The notes beneath the pieces are model-generated. The model searched no databases. It was given only the letters and a program-made list of their open reading frames with translations, and was not told the origin of the DNA. Shown in pieces: positions 36,505-44,505 of a DNA stretch of 64,000 nt. Source of the DNA: HXMU1428-3 sp965215715 (GTDB lineage Bacteria > Pseudomonadota > Alphaproteobacteria > Rhizobiales > HXMU1428-3); assembly GCA_965215715.1 (NCBI GenBank), contig OZ244129.1, positions 186,001 through 250,000 of the forward strand, given 5' to 3'. The position numbers were made by a program, and so were the translations under genes. Numbering within the stretch: position 1 is the first letter of the stretch; every line of letters begins with the position of its first letter.

Positions 36505-36523
36505 ATCAGAGAAAGAGGATTTA

Positions 36524-38110
36524 TTACTCAGCTGCATTTTGGATTTGGGGAGCAGCTGCGCGCACATCAGAGGCCACGTGGCTTTCAAACTTTTTAAAGT
36601 TCTCAACAAAGATATCCACCAGCCGCGCTGCGACAGCATCATAGGCTTGTTTGTCACTCCACGTTTCGCGCGGTGTTAAAATAGACTGATCTTCAAGTCC
36701 GTCGACTGAAACAGGCACTTCAAAGCCAAAGATCGGGTCAACGCGCATAGGTGTTGATTTTAAATCTCCGCCCAAGGCAGCATCTAAAAGCAAGCGTGTG
36801 GCTTTAATCGGCATGCGTGATCCGGTGCCATATTGCCCGCCTGTCCAGCCGGTGTTGACCAACCAGCAATCAACATTGTGCTTGGCGATTAAATCACGCA
36901 GTAAATTGCCATAGACACTTGGGTGGCGCGGCATGAATGGGGCCCCAAAGCACGTTGAGAATGTGGCTGTTGGCTCGGTTACACCTTTTTCGGTGCCGGC
37001 AACTTTAGCAGTATAGCCTGACAGGAAGTGATACATGGCTTGTGCCGGGCTCAGTTTTGCAATTGGCGGTAGGACGCCAAAGGCATCAGCTGTGAGCATA
37101 ATAATATTTAAAGGCTGACCGCTCAGGCCTGTTTCGCTGGCACCTTTAATAAAATCAAGCGGGTAAGCGCCGCGTGTGTTTTCAGTTAAAGAGCCGTCTT
37201 CAAAATCCGGGCTGCCATCTGCATTCAGAATGACATTTTCCATTACAGCGTGATCGCGATTGATCGCGTCATAAATCTCAGGTTCGGCCTCGCGCGATAA
37301 ACGAATGGCTTTGGCATAACAGCCGCCTTCAAAGTTAAATACGCCATTGTCGGCCCAGCCATGCTCATCATCACCAACCAAACAGCGTTTTGGGTCAGCA
37401 GAAAGCGTTGTTTTGCCTGTGCCTGAAAGGCCAAAGAATACGGCTGAATTGCCTGCATCGTCTTCATTTACTGAACAATGCATTGGCATAATGCCTTTTT
37501 CTGGCAAAATATAATTGAGATATGAAAAGACGGACTTTTTCATTTCGCCGGCATATTCGGTGCCACCGATTAAAACAAGCTTTTGGTCAAGGTCTAAAGC
37601 GATAACGGTTTCACTGCGGGTGCCATGACGGCTTGGGTTGGCTTTGAAACTTGGTAGGTCAACAATGGTCAGGCCAATGTCAAAATTTTCGCGTTGTTCT
37701 GATGTTGGTTCAATCATTAAGTGCTGAATGAATAGGGCGTGCCAGGCATATTCACAATAAACTCTGGTGTTTAAGCGGTGGGCTGGGTCGGCGCCGCCGT
37801 GCAAATCTTGTACAAATAAATCTTTGCCCTTGGCGTGATTAAGGAAATCTTCTTTTAGAAGGTCGAATTTTTCAGGGCTCATAGCTGCGCTATTGTCCCA
37901 CCAAATGGTGTCAGCTGTGCTTGCGCTTTTGACGACATATTTATCTTTTGCTGAGCGGCCTGTGTGTTGACCTGTTTTTACACAAAATGCCCCGTTGGCT
38001 GCTTTGACGCCTTCATTTCGCTCAAGAGCAAAGTCAAATAATTGGGAGCGGCTATTGTTCAGAAAAATTGTTCCCGGGTCCGTTAAGGGAAAAGTTATAT
38101 GCTGTGTCAT
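36524..38110 (-). CDS. pckA: Phosphoenolpyruvate carboxykinase (ATP)
   Basis: The 528-aa enzyme converts oxaloacetate and ATP to PEP, the first step of gluconeogenesis from TCA intermediates. It has the kinase loops FFGLSGTGKTTLSADPKR and GDDEHGWADNGVFNFEGGCY, and GGTEYAGEMKKSVF before them. The ATG at 38110 (MTQHITFPLTD) fits the family length; the open frame goes 30 codons further with a TTG start and unrelated sequence. It is divergent from chvI, the usual rhizobial order. A link between the ChvGI system and pckA has been reported in Agrobacterium-type bacteria. Confidence 0.95.
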   Translation of the reverse strand: MTQHITFPLTDPGTIFLNNSRSQLFDFALERNEGVKAANGAFCVKTGQHTGRSAKDKYVVKSASTADTIWWDNSAAMSPEKFDLLKEDFLNHAKGKDLFVQDLHGGADPAHRLNTRVYCEYAWHALFIQHLMIEPTSEQRENFDIGLTIVDLPSFKANPSRHGTRSETVIALDLDQKLVLIGGTEYAGEMKKSVFSYLNYILPEKGIMPMHCSVNEDDAGNSAVFFGLSGTGKTTLSADPKRCLVGDDEHGWADNGVFNFEGGCYAKAIRLSREAEPEIYDAINRDHAVMENVILNADGSPDFEDGSLTENTRGAYPLDFIKGASETGLSGQPLNIIMLTADAFGVLPPIAKLSPAQAMYHFLSGYTAKVAGTEKGVTEPTATFSTCFGAPFMPRHPSVYGNLLRDLIAKHNVDCWLVNTGWTGGQYGTGSRMPIKATRLLLDAALGGDLKSTPMRVDPIFGFEVPVSVDGLEDQSILTPRETWSDKQAYDAVAARLVDIFVENFKKFESHVASDVRAAAPQIQNAAE

Positions 38111-38545
38111 GCCGCCATCTATCGCTTTTAAAGTCACGCCAAAATAAACTCCACAATAGGTGAATGTGGTGCTCACATTAAGAGCCTTTATATCCACCAA
38201 GTTTTCACTTCATGGGAAGAATTCATAAAACGTCATAAATCCTTCATACCAGTTTAAATGCCACTTCTATTCGACTAAGAACAATGATTCAACTCGCCAT
38301 TGGTCTAACAAGATGCTTGTAAACAAATAATTTGGCTAAGATGCACAAAACACACATTGATTTTACGATGAACTTGATAAAGCCATGGCGAAGAAACTCT
38401 TTTAAAAAATTAGTGCACCCATTGCCTTTCACCAGAAAACCGCTAACATCGCTCACTACTTACGTTCAGTTGCCTTAAAATGCCCACAAAGACAACTTAA
38501 TCGCGAAATTTACATCAATGCTCACAACAATAAGGCTCTAGTAAT
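38111..38545. promoter_or_regulatory. Divergent promoter region between pckA and chvI
   Basis: The 435-base gap holds the outward promoters of pckA and chvI. AAGG about 9 bases before the chvI ATG is the only clear translation signal. No palindrome or hairpin stands out. Confidence 0.5.
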
Positions 38546-39241
38546 ATGCCAACAGTCGCTTTAGTCGATGATGATCGTAATATCTTAACATCACTGCGTA
38601 TTGTGTTAGAAACTGAAGGATATAAAGTGCGCACCTATAATGATGGTGCCTCTGGTCTTGAAGGTTTAACACAAGAGCCCCCCGACATTGCCATTCTTGA
38701 TATTAAAATGCCGCGTATGGATGGCATGGAGCTTTTGCGCCGTTTGCGCCAAGATAGTGAATTGCCGGTTATTTTTCTCACTTCAAAAGATGAGGAAATT
38801 GATGAATTGTTTGGGCTCAAAATGGGTGCGGATGATTATATTCGAAAACCGTTTTCTCAACGGTTGTTGGTGGAGAGGGTCAAGGCTATATTGCGCCGCG
38901 GTGCTGCGCGCGCCATTGAGGCAACGCCTGCCAATTCAGATAATACGCTGGAGCGTGGAAAATTGTTAATGGATCAAGAGCGCCATACCTGCCATTGGGA
39001 TGGTAAGCCTGTGACCTTAACCGTTACTGAGTTTTTAATTTTGCAATCATTGGCTCAACGCCCTGGTGTTGTGAAAAGCCGTGATGCGCTTATGGATGCG
39101 GCCTATGACGATCAGGTTTATGTTGATGATCGCACCATTGATAGCCATATCAAGCGTTTGCGCAAAAAATTCAAAGTGGTTGATGATGATTTTGACGTTA
39201 TTGAAACGCTTTATGGGGTTGGCTATCGTTTTAAAGAATAG
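38546..39241 (+). CDS. chvI: Response regulator ChvI
   Basis: The 231-aa OmpR-type regulator has a receiver domain with Asp52 as phosphorylation site (in ILDIKMPRMDG), acidic pocket residues in LVDDDRN, the conserved K in DYIRKPFSQ, and a C-terminal winged helix (VTLTVTEFLILQSLAQRPG, ending VYVDDRTIDSHIKRLRKKF). Paired with ChvG it controls envelope, acid and host-association genes in Rhizobiales (BvrR in Brucella, ExoR-repressed in Sinorhizobium). exoR is not in this window. Confidence 0.93.
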   Translation: MPTVALVDDDRNILTSLRIVLETEGYKVRTYNDGASGLEGLTQEPPDIAILDIKMPRMDGMELLRRLRQDSELPVIFLTSKDEEIDELFGLKMGADDYIRKPFSQRLLVERVKAILRRGAARAIEATPANSDNTLERGKLLMDQERHTCHWDGKPVTLTVTEFLILQSLAQRPGVVKSRDALMDAAYDDQVYVDDRTIDSHIKRLRKKFKVVDDDFDVIETLYGVGYRFKE

Positions 39242-39381
39242 CTATAATTGTGCCAAATAGTGGGAATAATGTGCCAAGTTAAGGGTTACAAGGGTTCTTT
39301 TCTTTGAAAAGCCCTTTAAACTTAGCGGGCATTCCAACCTAAAGCCTTAAAACTTTGAACAAGGTTTTTGGGCTAACGGTT

Positions 39382-41265
39382 ATGAAGCATATGAAGCCAA
39401 TGAAAGAGACCACAAAGAAGGCGTTTTTATCAGACACCGTTGCCCCTCTTGCAGCGCGAAAAGAGCTTGGCTCGAAACCTTCGTCTAAATTTATCCCGCA
39501 AAATCTTTTTTCGGTTGCGACACTCAAAAAGATACTTGTTCGGGCCAGAGCGGGTTTGCGAGATAGTATCAATTTTTCCAGTTTAGGGCGCACCATATTT
39601 ATTAGTAATATGATTGCCCTGATTTTTTTGGTTCTGGGAATTTTGTACTTAAACCAACTCAGAGCTGGTTTAATTGGTGCTAAGGTGGAAAGTTTGCAAA
39701 CCCAAGGTGAGATTATCGCAGGGGCTATTGCTGCATCTGCGACGGCTGATACAGACCAGATCATTGTGGACCCTGAAAGCCTGCTTGAGACCGGGACGGA
39801 TGCGCCTTTTATCACCAATGATGCCTTTACCTCACTTGAATTTCCCATTGATCCAGAGCGGGTTGCCCCAATCTTGCGCCGCTTGGTCCAGCCTACAGGG
39901 ACCAGAGCGCGCATTTATGATTCTGATTCCACGTTGATTGTTGATAGTCGGCGTCTTTATTCAGGCAGTTCAATTTCACGTTTTGATATGCCTGCGGGAC
40001 AACCGGTTGATCGAGATTGGTGGTCCCGGTTGGAGCAGGGGTTTAAGCGCCTTATGTTTTACAATGAGCTACCAGAATATAAGGAAGATATTGTTGGTGA
40101 TGGCAAGGTCTATGATGAGGTAAGTGCTGCTTTTGGGGGGACGACAACACCTATGGTACGGGTCAGTACTCAGGGCAAGCAGATTGTTTCGGTTGCTGTG
40201 CCCATTCACCGTTCGCGCCGGGTTGTGGGTGTGCTTTTGCTCTCTACCAAAGGGGGGGATTTGGAAGAAACCATCCGTAAAGAGCGCCGGGCGATTATAC
40301 GTCTGACTATGCTGGCCTTTGGGGTCAGCTTGTTAAGCTCCTTGTTTTTAACCCGTTATATTGCCCAGCCTATGCGGCGTTTGTCTGCTGCGGCCAACCG
40401 TGTTGGTGAAAGCATTCGAGCGCGTGAAGAAATTCCTGATTACACACACCGCAATGATGAAATTGGCCAACTTTCTGGCTCGTTTCGGGATATGACGGCG
40501 GCTCTATACCGTCGTTTGGATTCTATTGAAACGTTTGCTGCTGATGTTGCTCATGAGCTTAAAAACCCGCTCACCTCATTGCGCAGCGCGGCTGAAACTT
40601 TAGAATTGGTGAAAACGCAAGAACAACGCGAACATCTGGTTGAAATCATCCAGAAGGATGTGCGGCGTCTGGATCGGTTGATCAGTGATATTTCTGATGC
40701 TTCACGATTGGATGCGGAGATGGCGCTGCAGGACACGTCCATCATTGATATGTCCAGTCTTTTAAAAGGCATTATTGATACGTTCAATGACATTCATCGT
40801 GGCAACCAGCCAGAGGTGAATTTGTATGTAAACCGCAAGTCAAAAGATGAAAAAGAGTTTCTTATTCGCGGTCATGATAGCCGGTTGGGCCAGGTTTTGA
40901 ATAACTTGCTTGATAATGCCATCTCTTTTTCTACCGCTAAGGGCAAGGTTTGGGTGAACTTATGGCGTGAGAAGGGGAAAATCATACTCACGGTTGAAGA
41001 TGAAGGCCCTGGTATTTCTGAAGAGCATTTGCAAAAAATCTTTAAGCGGTTTTATTCTGACCGTCCTGAGGGGGAAGAGTTTGGCAATAATTCAGGCCTT
41101 GGCTTGAGCATTTCTCAGCAAATCATTTTGGCCCATAAGGGGATGATTAGGGCCGAGAATCGCTATGAACAGGAACAGGCTGAGGGGGCTTCACATGAAA
41201 GGGTTTCTAAAGGGGCCCGTTTTGTCATTGAGTTGCCGGCCAACTATAAACTTGATGTTGCATGA
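39382..41265 (+). CDS. chvG: Sensor histidine kinase ChvG
   Basis: The 627-aa kinase has a basic cytosolic N-terminus, a first membrane segment at about 72-92, a periplasmic sensor region of about 200 residues, a second segment near 310-328 (LTMLAFGVSLLSSLFLTRYI), a HAMP domain, the HisKA phospho-acceptor His391 (DVAHELKNPLTSL), and the ATPase boxes NNLLDNAISF, EDEGPGIS and NSGLGLSISQQI. The start is uncertain: an in-frame TTG lies at 39355, and ATGs follow at 39382, 39391 and 39400, none with a strong ribosome binding site. Its end overlaps hprK by 4 bases. Confidence 0.93.
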   Translation: MKHMKPMKETTKKAFLSDTVAPLAARKELGSKPSSKFIPQNLFSVATLKKILVRARAGLRDSINFSSLGRTIFISNMIALIFLVLGILYLNQLRAGLIGAKVESLQTQGEIIAGAIAASATADTDQIIVDPESLLETGTDAPFITNDAFTSLEFPIDPERVAPILRRLVQPTGTRARIYDSDSTLIVDSRRLYSGSSISRFDMPAGQPVDRDWWSRLEQGFKRLMFYNELPEYKEDIVGDGKVYDEVSAAFGGTTTPMVRVSTQGKQIVSVAVPIHRSRRVVGVLLLSTKGGDLEETIRKERRAIIRLTMLAFGVSLLSSLFLTRYIAQPMRRLSAAANRVGESIRAREEIPDYTHRNDEIGQLSGSFRDMTAALYRRLDSIETFAADVAHELKNPLTSLRSAAETLELVKTQEQREHLVEIIQKDVRRLDRLISDISDASRLDAEMALQDTSIIDMSSLLKGIIDTFNDIHRGNQPEVNLYVNRKSKDEKEFLIRGHDSRLGQVLNNLLDNAISFSTAKGKVWVNLWREKGKIILTVEDEGPGISEEHLQKIFKRFYSDRPEGEEFGNNSGLGLSISQQIILAHKGMIRAENRYEQEQAEGASHERVSKGARFVIELPANYKLDVA

Positions 41266-41723
41266 CACAGCCTGCGTCCAATATCCACGCCACATTATTG
41301 TGCATTGAAAAGAAAGGCCTTTTGTTAACTGGGCCTACAGGGGCCGGAAAATCAGACTTGGCTTTGCGGGTTCTGACCTCACATTTTTCAAATTCTTTTT
41401 GTGCGGCGCCGCCTGAACTTGTGGCTGACGATCAGGTTTTATTGCGCGAAAGCCAGGGCAAATTGTATGGGCGCCCGCCTGAAGCTATAAAGGGATTGTT
41501 GGAGGTGCGCGGTGTTGGTATTTGTGACTTTCCCTATCGCGAAGAAACACAAATCCATGGTGTTATTGCGTTAACGCCGGGTCAACAACCAGAGCGCTTG
41601 CCACCCACCCCGTTTGCAACCATTGAAATTGAAACCATAAGCTTGCCCTTGGTCCCGCTAAATCCATTTGAACAATCGGCACCGCAAAAATTGGCCCTCT
41701 TGGCGCAAAATTTTGGCAAATAA
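41262..41723 (+). CDS. hprK: HPr kinase/phosphorylase, short alphaproteobacterial form
   Basis: The 153-aa protein is the catalytic half only. It has the P-loop GPTGAGKS (24-31), DDQVLLRE, and the HprK signature VRGVGICDFPYREE. It phosphorylates HPr on serine in response to metabolites. The N-terminal domain of Gram-positive HprK is absent, as is normal in alphaproteobacteria. The ATGA overlap with chvG indicates translational coupling and links envelope sensing to the PTS. Confidence 0.92.
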   Translation: MTQPASNIHATLLCIEKKGLLLTGPTGAGKSDLALRVLTSHFSNSFCAAPPELVADDQVLLRESQGKLYGRPPEAIKGLLEVRGVGICDFPYREETQIHGVIALTPGQQPERLPPTPFATIEIETISLPLVPLNPFEQSAPQKLALLAQNFGK

Positions 41724-41754
41724 CAGTTGGTTAGTCCCTACTTGTGAGAAAAAA

Positions 41755-41841
41755 ATGAATGAAAAGCTGATAAAATCACTTGCCAGAGAAAAAAATCACC
41801 GACAATGTATGCAGATTATAAAAATCAGTTATGCTGGATAA
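41755..41841 (+). CDS. Possible 28-aa small ORF
   Basis: An ATG at 41755 opens 28 codons and ends 3 bases before the EIIA start. A weak GTGAG lies about 8 bases upstream. The predicted peptide is basic, with no hydrophobic segment. It may be a leader peptide or chance. In relatives I know, rapZ often occupies this space, but nothing of a P-loop ATPase is left here. Confidence 0.2.
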   Translation: MNEKLIKSLAREKNHRQCMQIIKISYAG

Positions 41842-41844
41842 ACA

Positions 41845-42246
41845 ATGATTGGTCTTGTATTTGTCACCCATGGCAGATTAGCAGAAGAATTTCGCTCCGC
41901 CCTTGAGCATGTCGTTGGCCCTCAAGAAAAGCTAGAGACAATTTCAATTGGCCCCGACGATGATATGGAGCAACGCCGCAAAGACATTTTGGAAGCAATT
42001 TCAAAGGTCAGTGGCAATGACGGTGTCATCTTGCTAACCGATATGTTTGGCGGCACCCCGTCTAACTTAGCCATTTCGATTATGGAAAATGCCAATGTTG
42101 AGGTGATAGCTGGCATTAATTTGCCAATGTTGATTAAATTGGCTTCCATTCGGCAGGAAAGCGCGATAGAAGAGGCGGTTTTAAGCGCCCAAGAGGCTGG
42201 CCGTAAATATATTTCAATTGCGAGCCATGTTCTGGGCGAAAAATAA
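41845..42246 (+). CDS. PTS EIIA component, mannose-family type
   Basis: The 133-aa protein has the phospho-accepting His9 in VTHGRLAEEF and the DMFGGTPSNLA loop of EIIA-Man. No EIIB or EIIC permease is near, so it serves as a phosphorylation relay or regulator. In Rhizobiales it is often called manX or EIIA-Man and is phosphorylated by HPr. It lies between hprK and the HPr gene. Confidence 0.92.
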   Translation: MIGLVFVTHGRLAEEFRSALEHVVGPQEKLETISIGPDDDMEQRRKDILEAISKVSGNDGVILLTDMFGGTPSNLAISIMENANVEVIAGINLPMLIKLASIRQESAIEEAVLSAQEAGRKYISIASHVLGEK

Positions 42247-42292
42247 CTTTTAATCCGTAACAATTTACTGCCAACAAAGCTGGGGGGTAAAT

Positions 42293-42574
42293 ATGAGCGA
42301 AAAGCCCATATTTGCAGAAATAACGATCTGTAATAAAAAAGGCCTGCATGCGCGTGCCTCAGCCGCTTTTGTCAAATGTGCCGGCCAATTTGAAGCCAAA
42401 ATCGATGTTACCAAAGATGGGCAGACCGTTGGGGGCTCTTCTATTATGGGGTTGATGATGTTGGCCGCCTCACAAGGCTCTCGCATCTTAATTGAAGCGC
42501 AAGGGCCCCAAGCAGAACCGGCCCTTTCAGCCCTCACGCAGCTTATTGAGGCGCGGTTTCACGAGGAAGAATAG
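42293..42574 (+). CDS. ptsH: Phosphocarrier protein HPr
   Basis: The 93-aa protein has the catalytic His19 (KKGLHARAS) and the regulatory serine Ser50 in GGSSIMGLMML, which corresponds to Ser46, the HprK target. It therefore can take a phosphate both from enzyme I (probably PtsP, encoded elsewhere) and from HprK. It starts 46 bases after EIIA. Confidence 0.93.
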   Translation: MSEKPIFAEITICNKKGLHARASAAFVKCAGQFEAKIDVTKDGQTVGGSSIMGLMMLAASQGSRILIEAQGPQAEPALSALTQLIEARFHEEE

Positions 42575-42729
42575 TCCGTAATCATCATATAAAACTTTCT
42601 TTATATCACCTCTTGCTTCTTGGGGGTTGCCCCTTTATAAAGCCTACATCAAACAAGCTGCCCATCACTCACGGTGCGCTTGGTAGCAGAATCTGGAAAA
42701 CTCTATTAAGACTTTAAGAAGGACGAACG

Positions 42730-44130
42730 ATGACTGAGTTCACCGATTATAAAATAGCAGACATGAGCGCGGCCGATTTTGGTGACAAGGAAATTGCCAT
42801 TGCCGAAACAGAAATGCCTGGTCTTATGTCTATTCGTGATGAATATAAAGGCGAGCAACCTTTAAAAGGCGCGCGGATTGCAGGTTGTTTGCACATGACC
42901 ATTCAAACCGCTGTGCTGATCCAAACTTTGAAGGCGCTGGGCGCTGATATTCGTTGGGCCTCTTGTAACATCTTTTCAACCCAAGACCATGCCGCTGCTG
43001 CCATTGCGCGCGCTGGCATCCCAGTGTTTGCCTATAAAGGGGAAACATTGGAAGATTATTGGGAGTATGTTGATAAAATCTTTGACTGGAGTGATGGTGA
43101 GCCAGCCAATTTGATTTTGGATGATGGCGGGGATGCCACCATTTATATCATTCTAGGGGCAGAGGCTGAACAAGACATTTCAGTGCTCGACAATCCTGGC
43201 AATGAAGAAGAAACCGTTCTGTTTGCCACCATTAAAAAACGCTTGGAGCAAAGCCCTGGCTGGTTTGCCCGCCAAAGAGATGCCATCAAAGGGGTCTCAG
43301 AGGAAACCACAACAGGCGTGCACCGCTTGTATCAAATGGTTGAAGAGGGCCGCTTGCCCTTCCCGGCAATTAATGTCAATGACAGCGTGACAAAATCAAA
43401 ATTCGATAATCTTTATGGTTGCCGTGAAAGTTTGGTTGATGGCATCAAACGGGCCACAGACGTGATGGTTTCTGGTAAGTTGGCTGTTGTTTGCGGTTTT
43501 GGCGATGTGGGCAAGGGCTCAGCTGAAAGCTTGCGCAGCCAAGGTGCTCGTGTGATCGTCACTGAGATTGACCCCATCTGTGCTTTGCAAGCGGCTATGC
43601 AGGGCTATGAAGTTCAAACGCTGGATGATGTTGTTGCCCAAGGCGATATTTTTGTGACCACAACGGGCAATAAGGATGTCATCACTGTTGATCACATGCG
43701 CCAGATGAAAGACCGTGCCATTGTTTCAAATATTGGCCACTTTGACAGCGAAATCCAAGTTGCTGGTTTGCGCAATTTCAAATGGCATAATGTCAAACCT
43801 CAAGTTGATGAAATTGAGTTTCCTGATGGTAAGCGGATTATTCTACTTGCCGAAGGGCGCTTGGTTAATCTTGGTTGTGCCACAGGCCATCCGAGTTTTG
43901 TGATGAGTGCTTCTTTTACCAACCAAGTTTTGGCGCAGATTGAGCTTTGGCAAAACCATGAAAAATATGGCAAAGAGGTTTTTGTCTTGCCTAAGAAATT
44001 GGATGAAAAAGTTGCCTTGCTTCACCTTGAAAAATTGGGGGTAAAATTAACCACCCTGTCTGACGAGCAAGCTGATTATATCGGTGTTGATGTGAGCGGG
44101 CCTTACAAGCCAGAGCATTATCGCTATTAA
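42730..44130 (+). CDS. ahcY: S-adenosylhomocysteine hydrolase
   Basis: The 466-aa NAD-dependent enzyme splits S-adenosylhomocysteine to adenosine and homocysteine. Signatures are CLHMTIQTAVLIQTL, SCNIFSTQDHAAAAIA, the NAD loop GFGDVGKGSAESLR and the C-terminal end SGPYKPEHYRY. The length, with the insert near EEETVLFATIKKRLEQSPG, is the long bacterial form. No SAH or SAM riboswitch is recognisable in the 155-base leader. A strong terminator follows. Confidence 0.97.
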   Translation: MTEFTDYKIADMSAADFGDKEIAIAETEMPGLMSIRDEYKGEQPLKGARIAGCLHMTIQTAVLIQTLKALGADIRWASCNIFSTQDHAAAAIARAGIPVFAYKGETLEDYWEYVDKIFDWSDGEPANLILDDGGDATIYIILGAEAEQDISVLDNPGNEEETVLFATIKKRLEQSPGWFARQRDAIKGVSEETTTGVHRLYQMVEEGRLPFPAINVNDSVTKSKFDNLYGCRESLVDGIKRATDVMVSGKLAVVCGFGDVGKGSAESLRSQGARVIVTEIDPICALQAAMQGYEVQTLDDVVAQGDIFVTTTGNKDVITVDHMRQMKDRAIVSNIGHFDSEIQVAGLRNFKWHNVKPQVDEIEFPDGKRIILLAEGRLVNLGCATGHPSFVMSASFTNQVLAQIELWQNHEKYGKEVFVLPKKLDEKVALLHLEKLGVKLTTLSDEQADYIGVDVSGPYKPEHYRY

Positions 44131-44136
44131 GAAAAC

Positions 44137-44179
44137 AAAAAGAGAGGCTTGGGATTTCTTATCTCAAACCTCTCTTTTT
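44137..44179 (+). terminator. Rho-independent terminator after ahcY
   Basis: The 11-bp outer stem AAAAAGAGAGG (44137-44147) pairs with CCTCTCTTTTT (44169-44179), and the inner part GGGAT/ATCTC pairs with one G-T around a 5-base loop. It ends the chvI-to-ahcY cluster. Confidence 0.85.
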
Positions 44180-44505
44180 CATCAAAAATGCGCCATTTAT
44201 CCCATAAAACACCAGCGCAATACCAATATCTCCCCTTTCAATACTATATTGCTGTGCGTAAGCGCTAAAAATCGAAGCTCTTTGTTTGAGTCTGTCGCTT
44301 AAGGGCGTGTAAACTAGAAGACGATTCGCTGTTTTTCGTTTGAAGTTGCATAACAAGCGAAATGATTGGAAATTTAAAAGGCAAAATCCACCTGGCGGGG
44401 GTCTTTATAGGGGGATAGATTAATTCCTTGTCTTTTAAAACGCCTCAAGAAAAACAATTAAGATCAATACCTCCGCATTATTGAAGGGCCTGGTGGCGGA
44501 TCAAA
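44180..44505. promoter_or_regulatory. Upstream region of divL
   Basis: The 326 bases between the ahcY terminator and divL hold no supported gene. TTAA words occur at 44,410-44,460, but I find no TTAA-N7-TTAA pair that would mark a CtrA site. Confidence 0.4.

Noticed and set aside
42575..42729. Possible SAH or SAM riboswitch before ahcY
   Set aside because: I looked for the conserved cores and a pseudoknot and found no convincing match.
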